From Virgibacillus_N oceani_A (GTDB lineage Bacteria; Bacillota; Bacilli; Bacillales; Amphibacillaceae), in assembly GCA_041521345.1 (NCBI GenBank), contig JBGOHB010000011.1: a DNA stretch of 64,000 nucleotides. One strand, 5' to 3'. The translations under genes were made by a program, and so were the position numbers. The notes beneath the pieces are model-generated. The model saw nothing but the letters and a program-made list of their open reading frames with translations. It searched no databases and had not been told where the DNA came from. Shown one piece after another: positions 18,035-26,411 of the stretch (position 1 is its first letter; every line of letters starts with the position of its first letter).

Positions 18035-19519
18035 ATGAACACATATGAATTACTTTCAAGTATAAGAATAAAAGAAACTTACGGCATACTGCCAGAAAAG
18101 ATAAGTGCTATTCATCAAGACTCCCGTAAAGTTAGCGCTAATACTTTATTCGTATGTATTGATGGCTACACGGTGGATGGACATAATTATTGCTATCAAG
18201 CCATCGAAAGAGGTGCAACCATCGTGGTGGCTGAAAAAAAACTGTCAATCGATTATAATAAAGTTCCTCTCGTAGTTGTTGATGATACAAAAAAAGCATT
18301 ATCCATAATCGCAAACAAGTTTTACGGCTTTCCTTCCACGAAGTTGATTTTGTTTGGAGTAACTGGTACAAACGGCAAAACAACAGTAACCAGTTTAATC
18401 AAATCAATGCTTCAAAAATCCGGACATACAGCAGCTTTATCCGGAACAACCGGTCTGGAAGTCGGTAATGATCTTTTCACAAGTGAAAATACGACATCTG
18501 ATGCATTGACAAACCAGCATTTATTGCATCATGTTCTGGAAAAAAATATAGATCATGTAGTAATGGAAGTGTCTTCACAGGGCTTATCAGAAGGCAGATT
18601 ATGGGGTGTGGATTTTGATATTGTTACATTTACAAACCTGACACATGATCATCTAGATTATCATGGCACGATGGAACAATACGGATATGTAAAGTCGGTT
18701 TTATTTTCACAGCTTGGAAATAGAATGACAAACCCCAAATTTGCGATTTTAAATCAGGATGATCCTTGGTCTATGTTATACCGTAATATAACTGCAGCTG
18801 AAGTAATTACTTATGGGATTCATGAACAAGCAAGCTTTAATGCTGCTAATATACGGCATTATGAAGACAGAACATTTTTTACACTACATTCCCCTGAGGG
18901 AGCTTTTCAAACGGAAATGAAATTGCTTGGTGAATTTAATATTTATAATGTACTAGCAGCAATTACTTCTTTATATGCAAAAGGGCTTTCCATATCCTCA
19001 TTAGTGGACATGCTTAAAGAAATCGAACCAATACAGGGCAGAATGGAAAAAATAACGATACAAGCACCTATAACGATGTACGTGGATTATGCCCATACAC
19101 CTGATGCCATCGAAAAATCTATTTCCACGGTGCTGCCGTTTAAAAAAAGCAGGCTTATTTATATGGCGAGTACAGGTGGTGACAGGGATGCATATAAGCG
19201 GCCATTAATCGCAGAAAAAGCCTCTGCTGCAGATATAGTTATACTGACGATTAATGATCCAAGATATGAAGATACAGAACTGGTTCTTAAAGAAATGGAA
19301 AAAGGGATGCTGCATAATAATTATGTCTTAATAGCGGATCGAAAAGAAGCAATCAGTTATGCCATTGAAATCAGCGAACCCGGGGACGTCCTTGTATTTG
19401 CCGGGAAAGGACGGGAAGATTATCAAATTATTAATAACGAAAAGCTTCCTCATAGTGATTTAACTATTGCCACGGAACAATGTCAGCATAAATATCATGA
19501 TAGCGCATCAAGTTTTTAG
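18035..19519 (+). CDS. MurE-family UDP-MurNAc-dipeptide ligase, paralog-like
   Basis: A 494-residue Mur ligase of normal MurE length. Catalytic features are intact: ATP loop GVTGTNGKTTVTS, a lysine in YVKSVLFSQ at the carbamylation site, HTPDAIEKS, GGDRDAYKRP and GKGREDYQ. MurE adds the third amino acid to the peptidoglycan stem peptide. The amino-acid selecting motif, DNPR in enzymes using meso-diaminopimelate, here reads NDPR (TINDPRYED), so the aspartate and asparagine are exchanged. The gene is outside the usual dcw cluster, alone between the Mrp operon and sigK. It could be a second ligase with another substrate or condition of use; whether the genome also has a canonical murE cannot be seen here. 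Confidence 0.85.
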   Translation: MNTYELLSSIRIKETYGILPEKISAIHQDSRKVSANTLFVCIDGYTVDGHNYCYQAIERGATIVVAEKKLSIDYNKVPLVVVDDTKKALSIIANKFYGFPSTKLILFGVTGTNGKTTVTSLIKSMLQKSGHTAALSGTTGLEVGNDLFTSENTTSDALTNQHLLHHVLEKNIDHVVMEVSSQGLSEGRLWGVDFDIVTFTNLTHDHLDYHGTMEQYGYVKSVLFSQLGNRMTNPKFAILNQDDPWSMLYRNITAAEVITYGIHEQASFNAANIRHYEDRTFFTLHSPEGAFQTEMKLLGEFNIYNVLAAITSLYAKGLSISSLVDMLKEIEPIQGRMEKITIQAPITMYVDYAHTPDAIEKSISTVLPFKKSRLIYMASTGGDRDAYKRPLIAEKASAADIVILTINDPRYEDTELVLKEMEKGMLHNNYVLIADRKEAISYAIEISEPGDVLVFAGKGREDYQIINNEKLPHSDLTIATEQCQHKYHDSASSF

Positions 19520-19571
19520 CAGTGAAATATAGTAAAGAAAGATCGGACAGACACAAAACCTCCTGCTGTTA

Positions 19572-19579
19572 CATACATT
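19572..19579 (+). promoter_or_regulatory. Sigma-E/sigma-K type -10 element of sigK
   Basis: CATACATT matches the sigma-E -10 consensus (CATACANT) and partly the sigma-K one (CATANNNTA). ACAC near 19551 is a possible sigma-K -35. It would place the transcript start about 40 bp before the TTG start codon, outside the longer open frame that begins upstream. Confidence 0.6.
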
Positions 19580-19623
19580 GAATGTATAGGCTAAAGCCCA
19601 GCTCTCATGAGGAGGTGTACTGT

Positions 19624-20325
19624 TTGTCCGGAATTTTAAGTGTTCTTGCTCTTCTGATCAAAGAAACATTCTTTTTTGTTTCTTACGTAAAAAACCATGC
19701 ATTTCCCCAGCCGCTCCCGCCGGATGAAGAAATGAAATATATTAAAGAAATGCAGAATGGTAGTGAGACAGCCAGAAATAAACTGATTGAACATAATTTA
19801 AGACTTGTTGCACATATCGTGAAAAAATTTGAAAATACTGGTGAGGATGTAGAAGATTTAATTTCCATAGGAACAATTGGACTGATTAAAGGAGTAGAAA
19901 GTTTTTCTCTTGATAAAGGAACAAAGCTTGCAACCTATGCAGCCAGATGTATTGAGAACGAGATTCTCATGCATTTAAGAGCGTTAAAAAAGGTGAAAAA
20001 AGATGTTTCTCTTCACGACCCTATCGGTCAGGATAAAGAGGGGAACGAAATCAGTTTAATGGATATATTGGAAGCTGAAAATGAGAACATTATCGAATAT
20101 ATTCAATTAAATATGGAAATAAAGAAGATGCAGGATTACTTTACAGTTCTTGATAAGCGTGAACGGGAAGTGGTAGTGCATCGATATGGATTAAACGATT
20201 CCAAAGAAATGACACAAAGGGAAATTGCAAAAATGCTGAACATCTCCAGGAGCTATGTCTCCCGTATTGAAAAAAGAGCTTTAATGAAAGTATTTCATGA
20301 ATACTACCGGAAAGAAAGACAATAA
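19624..20325 (+). CDS. sigK: Pro-sigma-K, late mother-cell sigma factor
   Basis: A 233-residue sigma-70 family protein. The N-terminus MSGILSVLALLIKETFFFVS ends in a hydrophobic pro-segment whose Ser20-Tyr21 junction matches the B. subtilis processing site cut by SpoIVFB. Region 2 (HNLRLVAHIVKKFENTGEDVEDLISIG) and region 4 (TQREIAKMLNISRSYVSRIEKRA) are intact. TTG at 19624 is chosen because AGGAGGTG lies at 19610-19617; a frame open from ATG 19582 would contain that site. In B. subtilis 168 the gene is split by the skin element; here it is continuous, so no excision is needed. Confidence 0.95.
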   Translation: MSGILSVLALLIKETFFFVSYVKNHAFPQPLPPDEEMKYIKEMQNGSETARNKLIEHNLRLVAHIVKKFENTGEDVEDLISIGTIGLIKGVESFSLDKGTKLATYAARCIENEILMHLRALKKVKKDVSLHDPIGQDKEGNEISLMDILEAENENIIEYIQLNMEIKKMQDYFTVLDKREREVVVHRYGLNDSKEMTQREIAKMLNISRSYVSRIEKRALMKVFHEYYRKERQ

Positions 20326-20373
20326 GAGAAACCAATAATTAACAAGCGTCTATTTCTCGCTTTTACCTTATCA

Positions 20374-20413
20374 ATTGGAAAAAGAGCACCTATTTAGTGC
20401 TCATTTTCCAATT
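20374..20413. terminator. Bidirectional terminator between sigK and yrhC
   Basis: A long inverted repeat, AATTGGAAAA...GAGCAC and GTGCTC...TTTTCCAATT, separates convergent sigK and yrhC. It includes the yrhC stop codon, and the A/T-rich arms give U-runs both ways. Confidence 0.88.
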
Positions 20414-20627
20414 GTTTTTTTATTTTTAATGACGTGAGGCCATAACCGATCCCGGATAATACGGTGAGCAGGGAAAAAATAAATAATAGATTTCCTCCAT
20501 TTGCCGGCTGAATGTATGTCGTAATAACGGCACCTAAATATAAATAACTGCCTATAACCAACAGTACTCCCATAAATCTTCGGAAATCTTTTTGTTTCAG
20601 CTTTAATTGTTTACTAGATTTATCCAA
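20394..20627 (-). CDS. yrhC: YrhC-like small membrane protein
   Basis: A 77-residue protein with a basic N-terminus (KQLKLKQKDFRRF) and two hydrophobic helices (GVLLVIGSYLYLGAVI and LLFIFSLLTVLSGIGYG). Size, topology and place next to mtnN match B. subtilis YrhC, of unknown function. It starts with TTG after GGAGGGGGAG. In B. subtilis mccA and mccB lie between mtnN and yrhC; here the two genes are neighbours about 70 bp apart. Confidence 0.8.
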   Translation of the reverse strand: MDKSSKQLKLKQKDFRRFMGVLLVIGSYLYLGAVITTYIQPANGGNLLFIFSLLTVLSGIGYGLTSLKIKKQLENEH

Positions 20628-20697
20628 TAACTCCCCCTCCTCTGAAGAAAGAATAACATATATTTTTCCCTTCGAGGAGTGGTAATTGCTGGGGAAA

Positions 20698-21387
20698 TTA
20701 CATATTCTTAATCGCAGTTAATATTAATTCAGCTGCATTTTTTGCTGCTTTTTCCAAAAATACCTCAAACGATACGGAAGAACTTTTGCCTGCTATATCG
20801 GAAAGAGCCCGAATAATGACAAATGGGGTATTGTACTGATAACACACTTGAGCTATGGCACTTGCTTCCATTTCAGCTGCAAGCAATCCGCTGAATTTCT
20901 CTTTTACAAACCGAACTTTTTCTTTATCCTCCATAAACGAATCCCCTGTCGCTATTAAACCTTTTTTATAAGATAGCTCAAGGTGTTTCAGCGCATTCAT
21001 TACTATATCTATTAAATTTCTATCAGCCTTATAGGATATCGGCATACCGGGAACCTGTCCATATTCATAAGCAAAGGCTGTTGCATCTACGTCATGATGT
21101 ACAACTTCTGTGGAAATTGCGATATCTCCAATCTCCAGATTCTCGTGGAATCCCCCTGCTGACCCGGTATTTATGACATGAGAAGGGTTGTACTGCTCAT
21201 GCATAATTGTCGTTGCCATCGCTGCGTTTACTTTGCCGATTCCCGATTTTAGAAGTACAACATTTTTTTCATGAATAAGCCCTGCTACAAAAAGACAATT
21301 GGCAATTGTCCGTTCCTTTTTATTCGTCATGTTGTCCAGTAATATTGCAATTTCCTCATCCATTGCGCCAATGATGCCTATTGTCAC
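20698..21387 (-). CDS. mtnN: 5'-methylthioadenosine/S-adenosylhomocysteine nucleosidase
   Basis: A 229-residue MTA/SAH nucleosidase: IGIIGAMDEEIAILL at the start, NTGSAGGF, and LLAAEMEASAIAQVCY with the catalytic region, then ALSDIAG. It removes adenine from MTA and SAH in methyl-cycle recycling. GTG at 21387 follows GGAGG at good spacing; reading further upstream would run back over the yrrS end. About 31 bp downstream of yrrS, so probably cotranscribed. Confidence 0.95.
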   Translation of the reverse strand: MTIGIIGAMDEEIAILLDNMTNKKERTIANCLFVAGLIHEKNVVLLKSGIGKVNAAMATTIMHEQYNPSHVINTGSAGGFHENLEIGDIAISTEVVHHDVDATAFAYEYGQVPGMPISYKADRNLIDIVMNALKHLELSYKKGLIATGDSFMEDKEKVRFVKEKFSGLLAAEMEASAIAQVCYQYNTPFVIIRALSDIAGKSSSVSFEVFLEKAAKNAAELILTAIKNM

Positions 21388-21418
21388 TTCATATGCCTCC
21401 GTTTCTGTTCCCAGTTCA

Positions 21419-22084
21419 TTAAACATCGATTTCTTCTAATACTTCTACTTTAGTTGGCTGCCAGCCTTCCCCGTCTATAAATGTTAAAAATACGCGGTAG
21501 ATTTGAGTATGATCGCTATCTGATACAGTTGCTACTACCCTTTGTTCACCATCATTTCCTACCCAATGCGTAGTCATATCATCTTCATCCAGATCAGTGG
21601 CATATACCACTGCCTGATTAATCTCAATACGATCCTGTGAGCCATCGTTGTAGTCCGTTGTATGCGGCCCTTCCTGTTCTGTTCCTACAGGCTGCCAGTT
21701 TCCGGTATATGCTTCAATTACGTTTTCATCAGACGGTTCAGCTGTTTCCATTTCGACCTCTTCATTTAAGACATTGTTCTCATCTTCATCGTCTTCTTCT
21801 GTGCCTTCATTATTTTCATCACCTTCATTTGATTCAGTACCTTCTTCTTCCTCATTGCTCTCATCATCGTTTTCATCTATTATTACAATGTCATTTGAAT
21901 CGTTATCAGAGGACGGATCCTCGGATTCAACTGATTCATCATCATTTTCTCCGCCAAATATCCACATCCCAAATAATACAACAAGTAACACACTGCCTGT
22001 GATCAGTAAAATGGAAATATATTTTGTATTTTTTCTGCGTTTTTCAAACTTATTCACCCTTGAATGCTTATCAAAATCACTCAT
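21419..22084 (-). CDS. yrrS: YrrS-like protein, DUF1510, acidic extracellular linker
   Basis: A 221-residue protein: basic cytoplasmic start (VNKFEKRRKN), one membrane helix at about 23-46 (ISILLITGSVLLVVLFGMWIF), a very acidic Asp/Glu/Ser/Asn-rich stretch at about 50-125, and a C-terminal DUF1510 domain (GNWQPVGTEQEGPHTTDYNDGS). B. subtilis yrrS is cotranscribed with a penicillin-binding protein gene during sporulation; no such gene is adjacent here. GGAGGGTG precedes the ATG. Function unclear. Confidence 0.85.
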   Translation of the reverse strand: MSDFDKHSRVNKFEKRRKNTKYISILLITGSVLLVVLFGMWIFGGENDDESVESEDPSSDNDSNDIVIIDENDDESNEEEEGTESNEGDENNEGTEEDDEDENNVLNEEVEMETAEPSDENVIEAYTGNWQPVGTEQEGPHTTDYNDGSQDRIEINQAVVYATDLDEDDMTTHWVGNDGEQRVVATVSDSDHTQIYRVFLTFIDGEGWQPTKVEVLEEIDV

Positions 22085-22237
22085 TCATTCACCCTCCTCA
22101 TCACTATTCTACTATAATAGCATATTTGGATGAACTATTAATATGATGAAATGATATTTACTTTTACTAATAATTTTAAGACAAGAAAGGGAAATATTAC
22201 CCCCTCCTCGTTCAGGCTGTCAGGAAATCTGCAAGCT

Positions 22238-22264
22238 AAAAAAGCAGGTCGTCCCTGCTTTTTT
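22238..22264. terminator. Terminator between greA and yrrS
   Basis: AAAAAAGCAGG and CCTGCTTTTTT form a perfect stem with U-runs in both directions, about 125 bp after greA. The remainder of the 303-bp gap 22085-22387 is AT-rich and shows no gene I can support. Confidence 0.9.
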
Positions 22265-22387
22265 GTTCTCTCATACTTTTGCAATATGTTTGTTTTATCA
22301 CGCATCTGCAATATAAGCTTAAGCCTTCTGCAGCTGTGTGTGGAGAAATGTTAAGCCGATAGTCACGCGAGACCTTCCTGAGATCCC

Positions 22388-22864
22388 TTAATCAACCTTT
22401 ACTATTTTCACCTGGATGTCTCCACCTGGAGTTGTTACAGCGACCTCTGCGCCAATTTCCTGGCCAATCAGGCTTTTGGCCATTGGAGAATCATTGGAGA
22501 TTTTTCCTTCAAAAGGATCAGCCTCTGCACTACCAACAATGGTATAAGTTTCTTCTTCCCCATCAGGCAGTTCTTGAAATGTAACCGTTTTACCTAGCGC
22601 TACAACATCAGGATTTTCGTTATTATTCTCAATGATTACAGCATTGCGAATCATTTTTTCCACTTGGGCAATCCGTGATTCTACAAATGCCTGTTCTTCT
22701 TTTGCAGCATCATACTCAGAGTTCTCGGATAAGTCCCCGAAATCCCTTGCAACTTTTATCCTTTCAACGACTTCCTGCCGTCTGTCTGTTTTTAAGAATT
22801 GTAATTCTTTCTCTAATTTTTCTTTTCCTTCTAGTGTCATGTAATATTCTTTCTCTATTGCCAT
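22388..22864 (-). CDS. greA: Transcription elongation factor GreA
   Basis: A 158-residue GreA: N-terminal coiled coil (MTLEGKEKLEKELQFLKTDR, VKVARDFGDLSENSEYDAAKEEQ-like block with the two tip acidic residues in GDLSENSEYD) and a C-terminal FKBP-like domain. It rescues backtracked RNA polymerase by stimulating transcript cleavage. ATG at 22864 follows AAGGAGTG; a start ten codons earlier has that site inside it. Downstream of udk as in Bacillus. Confidence 0.96.
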   Translation of the reverse strand: MAIEKEYYMTLEGKEKLEKELQFLKTDRRQEVVERIKVARDFGDLSENSEYDAAKEEQAFVESRIAQVEKMIRNAVIIENNNENPDVVALGKTVTFQELPDGEEETYTIVGSAEADPFEGKISNDSPMAKSLIGQEIGAEVAVTTPGGDIQVKIVKVD

Positions 22865-23002
22865 GTGAAACACTCCTTTTTCTTTCATTTCCATATATTA
22901 TGAATAAGTATTTATTTCATGCATTTTTGGCTTACTAAAATATGCTAATCAATACTATGGCAGAATTCCTGTATTTTTTCAATACTTTTCTATAATTCCT
23001 TG

Positions 23003-23653
23003 TTATTTCCTATCTTGCTTATCCAACTGTTTGGTTGACAAAATCGTTTCAATTTTGGTTGCCATGATATCAACCGCTACATGGTTATGTCCACCCTCTG
23101 GAATAATTATATCAGCATAGCGTTTGGATGGCTCGATAAACTGCAGATGGGAAGGGCGGACATTATTAATATATTGCTCAATTACTGAATCAAGGGATCT
23201 GCCGCGCTCCTTAATATCTCGCATTAATCGCCGTATAATTCTCAGGTCTGCATCCGTATCAACAAACACCTTTATATCCATTAAATCCACAAGCCTCGGA
23301 TCTTCCAAAATAAGAATACCTTCAATAATAATAACTTCCTTTGATTCTACTGGGATGACTTGATCAGAGCGCGTATGAATTTTATAATCATAGACAGGCT
23401 TTTCGATTGTTTCGTTATTCAACAATTTATTTAAATGATCAATGAGTAAATCATTATCAAATGCAAGTGGGTGGTCATAATTTGTGTTTAACCTTTCTTC
23501 AAAAGGCAAATGACTTTGATCTTTGTAATAGTAGTCCTGCTCAATCACAAGAATGGTTTTTTCTGCAAATCGCTTGCAAATGGACTGGGTGACTGACGTT
23601 TTCCCGCTTCCACTGCCGCCCGCCACACCAATAACTACCGGCTTTTCTTCCAT
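23003..23653 (-). CDS. udk: Uridine kinase
   Basis: A 216-residue P-loop kinase: GVAGGSGSGKTSV (Walker A), YDHPLAFDNDLL substrate region, DIKVFVDTDADLRIIRR and RDIKERGRSL. It phosphorylates uridine and cytidine in pyrimidine salvage. The gene starts five bases after trmR and precedes greA. In B. subtilis two U32-peptidase-like genes lie between trmR and udk; they are absent here. Confidence 0.96.
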   Translation of the reverse strand: MEEKPVVIGVAGGSGSGKTSVTQSICKRFAEKTILVIEQDYYYKDQSHLPFEERLNTNYDHPLAFDNDLLIDHLNKLLNNETIEKPVYDYKIHTRSDQVIPVESKEVIIIEGILILEDPRLVDLMDIKVFVDTDADLRIIRRLMRDIKERGRSLDSVIEQYINNVRPSHLQFIEPSKRYADIIIPEGGHNHVAVDIMATKIETILSTKQLDKQDRK

Positions 23654-23658
23654 GAAAA

Positions 23659-24306
23659 TCAGCTGCCCCTTTCCGTTTTTATGCTGATTGCAATTCCATC
23701 ACCAATCGGTACGATGGAAGTGCTGTAATCTGGATGTTCTGCAATTAATTTATTGTATTCCTGAAGCTTTTTTACCAACTTTTTATGCCGGATGTTCTGT
23801 ACACTGTCAGGATCGGTGACATACCCTCTAAATAAAACATTATCAGATAGGATTATGCCATTATTTTTTAGTAACGGATGGGAGAGTTCAAAGAAATTTT
23901 TATATTGTCCCTTGGCAGCGTCAATAAATATCATTTGAAAAGATTCAGGTGGCAATGTCGGTAAAACTTCCAAAGCATCTCCATAAATCATTTCAATTTG
24001 CTGTTGTCTTTCCAATGCGCATATATTTTCCTTTGCCTGGAAAAATCGAGTTTTATCTCTTTCGATGGTAGTCACTTTTATATTAGGGCAAACCTCTGCC
24101 ATTCGCAGTGCTGAATAGCCTATTGCTGTTCCTATTTCCAATATATTCACAGGTCTTTGCGCTTGAATTAATTGCGTGACAAACTGCATACTTACCGGGT
24201 CCATAATGGGTATATGATTCTTCCGGGCAGTATGCTCCATTGCTGTAATCCATCCTTTCCTCTCAGGTAAAAGTGTATGCAAATACGTATCTAATGCTTC
24301 ATTCAT
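23659..24306 (-). CDS. trmR: tRNA 5-hydroxyuridine methyltransferase TrmR (YrrM)
   Basis: A 215-residue class I O-methyltransferase related to catechol-type enzymes: ILEIGTAIGYSALRMAE (SAM loop), TTIERD, and MIFIDAAKGQYKNFFE with metal-binding aspartate. In B. subtilis TrmR methylates 5-hydroxyuridine at wobble position 34 of certain tRNAs. Assignment is by family and by position between mltG and udk. The enzymes that make its substrate in B. subtilis (TrhP1/TrhP2) are not beside it. Confidence 0.88.
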   Translation of the reverse strand: MNEALDTYLHTLLPERKGWITAMEHTARKNHIPIMDPVSMQFVTQLIQAQRPVNILEIGTAIGYSALRMAEVCPNIKVTTIERDKTRFFQAKENICALERQQQIEMIYGDALEVLPTLPPESFQMIFIDAAKGQYKNFFELSHPLLKNNGIILSDNVLFRGYVTDPDSVQNIRHKKLVKKLQEYNKLIAEHPDYSTSIVPIGDGIAISIKTERGS

Positions 24307-24405
24307 TTTATAACCTCATTCTACAGCCGATTATTCAAATGGTTCTCTATGTCTGCTAAAAAAGGAAATGTGAAATTGATTCACACTCCCTATTCAAGCT
24401 CATTT

Positions 24406-25521
24406 TTAATCAATATACTGTTCCCTGTTCTCACCATGCTCCTCAAACGTTTCTGCATAGTGTATTTGCCCATCCCCATCATGAAGGAAATAAAGGAATT
24501 CCGATTTTTCCGGATTTAATGTAGCCTGTAGGGAATTCTCGGCAAAGTTACTGATGGGACCGACCGGAAGCGCATCAATATAATAGGTATTATATGGTGA
24601 CTCCACTTCAAGGTCTTCGAATAAAACCCGGTCCCGATGCTCCCCTAATGCATACAGAACAGTCGGATCTGTCTGCAGCTGCATACCTTCATCCAGTCTA
24701 TTATAAAATACACCTGCGATCATATTCCGCTGTTCCTCTGTTCTGGCTTCATTCTCTACTAAAGATGAAAAGGTCAAGGTTTCATGGACTGTAAAATCCG
24801 TAGTTTCCATGTCCGTCATGTAGTTTTCTACTACAGAAACGGTTTTATTTAACATTTCTTCTACAATGGATTCTATACTTGGTTCCTGTTCGTAAAAATT
24901 ATAGGTAGAAGCAAATAAATACCCTTCCAGCGGGGTTCGGATGTCTTCAGATAAAATTTCTTCAGATAAAATCGATGGATAAGATTCTATTAACTCATTA
25001 ATATATTCAGGGTCATTAACAACTTCCAAAAAATCATCTTTTGAAAAATGCAGCGTTTCTGCGTATATCTCAGCAATTTCATCCACTGTCATCCCTTCCG
25101 GTACTGTTACAGTGTGCATTGCATCAGCTATTACCCTGCCAGTCTGAAGAGAAGCTATAAGCTCATCTACCGTCATGGATGGTGTAAATGTATAGTCCCC
25201 TGCCTGAAAATCTGTAGTATTATTAAATGTAGCATAGAAACGAAATATGCGGCTATCTTTAATAAGTCCATTTTCCTCTAAAATCTCACCAATTGCAGAT
25301 GAGGAGGAACCAATTGGAATTTCTATTGTAATTTCTTCATCACTTTCCGGGTCAACAGGTTCAAGTGCAGATGAGATATACAGATAACCGGAAAAACCGC
25401 CAATTACCAGAATAACTAACAAAGATATTATTATAATAGCAACAATTTTTCTTACAGTACTTGCTTCTTCGCTTCTGGCAATAAGGTTGTCCTTAAAACT
25501 TTTCTTTTTCTTTTTGGACAT
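24406..25521 (-). CDS. mltG: Endolytic murein transglycosylase MltG (YrrL)
   Basis: A 371-residue YceG-family protein: basic N-terminus (KKKKKSFKDN), one membrane helix at about 33-53, then the extracytoplasmic domain. The segment SSLVENEARTEEQRNMIAGV contains the catalytic glutamate region, followed by FYNRLDEGMQLQTDPTVLY. MltG cuts nascent glycan strands near the membrane and sets glycan length. The ATG at 25521 follows AAAGGGGG; the GTG at 25539 overlaps that site. A weak hairpin at about 24367-24390 may end the transcript. Confidence 0.94.
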   Translation of the reverse strand: MSKKKKKSFKDNLIARSEEASTVRKIVAIIIISLLVILVIGGFSGYLYISSALEPVDPESDEEITIEIPIGSSSSAIGEILEENGLIKDSRIFRFYATFNNTTDFQAGDYTFTPSMTVDELIASLQTGRVIADAMHTVTVPEGMTVDEIAEIYAETLHFSKDDFLEVVNDPEYINELIESYPSILSEEILSEDIRTPLEGYLFASTYNFYEQEPSIESIVEEMLNKTVSVVENYMTDMETTDFTVHETLTFSSLVENEARTEEQRNMIAGVFYNRLDEGMQLQTDPTVLYALGEHRDRVLFEDLEVESPYNTYYIDALPVGPISNFAENSLQATLNPEKSEFLYFLHDGDGQIHYAETFEEHGENREQYID

Positions 25522-25655
25522 GCAGCAGCCCCCTTTCACTTGGTTAATTATACTAAATTTCGACGGGATATTCCATAATTATAATTGGGGCTGACTTCTA
25601 CCTTTCTGGATCACTATTCATCGTAGTGAACGCTGAAACAAAGAATTAAGAAGTA

Positions 25656-25688
25656 AAACGCTAATGCCGTTTAACAGCATTAGCGTTT
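25656..25688 (-). terminator. Terminator after yrzB
   Basis: AAACGCTAATGC and GCATTAGCGTTT form a 12-bp perfect stem, followed on the minus strand by TTTT. It closes the ireB-ruvX-yrzB unit before mltG. Confidence 0.9.
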
Positions 25689-25697
25689 AGTCCGGAA

Positions 25698-25985
25698 TTA
25701 AACATCCTTTTCTTCCTCTGCAAGTGTGTGGAGCATTTCCTCGACCATTTCCCATTCATCGTCCGATTCAATCGGGAATAAAGATAAATCGTTATCTTCA
25801 TTATCTTTTTCCTCATACCGGAATGCATACACTTCCACTTCTTCTTCCTCTGATTGTTCAGCTGGAACAACCGCAATGTAGGATTGGTTTGTTTGATCCA
25901 CATCAAACGTAAATAACACTTCGAATAAATGCTCTTCCCCGTTCTCATCTGGTATAATGATGCGTTCTTTTTCTTCCAATGCCAT
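25698..25985 (-). CDS. yrzB: DUF1292 protein YrzB
   Basis: A 95-residue, strongly acidic protein of the DUF1292 family: IIIPDENGEEHLFEVLFTFD and SYIAVVPAEQ, then VEVYAFRYEE. No function is established. AAAGGAGGG precedes the ATG. It is third in the conserved ireB-ruvX-yrzB trio. Confidence 0.92.
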   Translation of the reverse strand: MALEEKERIIIPDENGEEHLFEVLFTFDVDQTNQSYIAVVPAEQSEEEEVEVYAFRYEEKDNEDNDLSLFPIESDDEWEMVEEMLHTLAEEEKDV

Positions 25986-25997
25986 GATATCCCTCCT

Positions 25998-26411
25998 TTA
26001 CTTTTGGTCCAGATAGCCTTGCAGTATCATTACAGCAGCCATCTTATCAATGACTTTCTTTCGCTTGTTCCGGCTTAAATCAGCCTCAAGCAGTACTCTT
26101 TCCGCAGCGACTGTAGTCAGACGTTCATCCCACAATACAACCGGGATATCATATTTCTCTTCAATATATTTGGCATATTTTTGAGAAAACACGCCACGCT
26201 CACCAATGGTTCCATTCATATTCTTTGGTAAACCGATAATAGCCTTCCCAATTTCATGCTCCGTTATTATTCGTGTAAGTTCGGGGTCAGCTGAGGTGAA
26301 ATCATCTTCTTCCCATTTTATCGTGGTCAGCCCCTGTGCTGTCCATCCCAATGCATCACTGACTGCAACACCGATTGTTTTTGAACCTACGTCCAATCCA
26401 ATAATTTTCAT
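25998..26411 (-). CDS. ruvX: YqgF/RuvX family nuclease (YrrK)
   Basis: A 137-residue RNase H-fold protein: IIGLDVGSKTIGVAVSD carries the first catalytic aspartate, WDERLT the glutamate region and NKRKKVIDKMAAVMIL the C-terminal aspartate. Members process the 5' end of 16S rRNA precursor and were earlier proposed as Holliday junction resolvases. ATG overlaps the ireB stop (ATGA). Confidence 0.93.
   Translation of the reverse strand: MKIIGLDVGSKTIGVAVSDALGWTAQGLTTIKWEEDDFTSADPELTRIITEHEIGKAIIGLPKNMNGTIGERGVFSQKYAKYIEEKYDIPVVLWDERLTTVAAERVLLEADLSRNKRKKVIDKMAAVMILQGYLDQK

Noticed and set aside
19582..19623. ATG at 19582 as sigK start
   Set aside because: The region contains the AGGAGGTG site for TTG 19624, and the longer product would not match known pro-sigma-K N-termini.
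21637..22133. Open frames on the plus strand opposite yrrS
   Set aside because: Ser- and His/Leu-rich products are antisense images of the Asp/Glu-rich yrrS linker.
22151..22354. 67-codon plus-strand open frame between yrrS and greA
   Set aside because: It runs through the greA/yrrS terminator hairpin and has no ribosome binding site.
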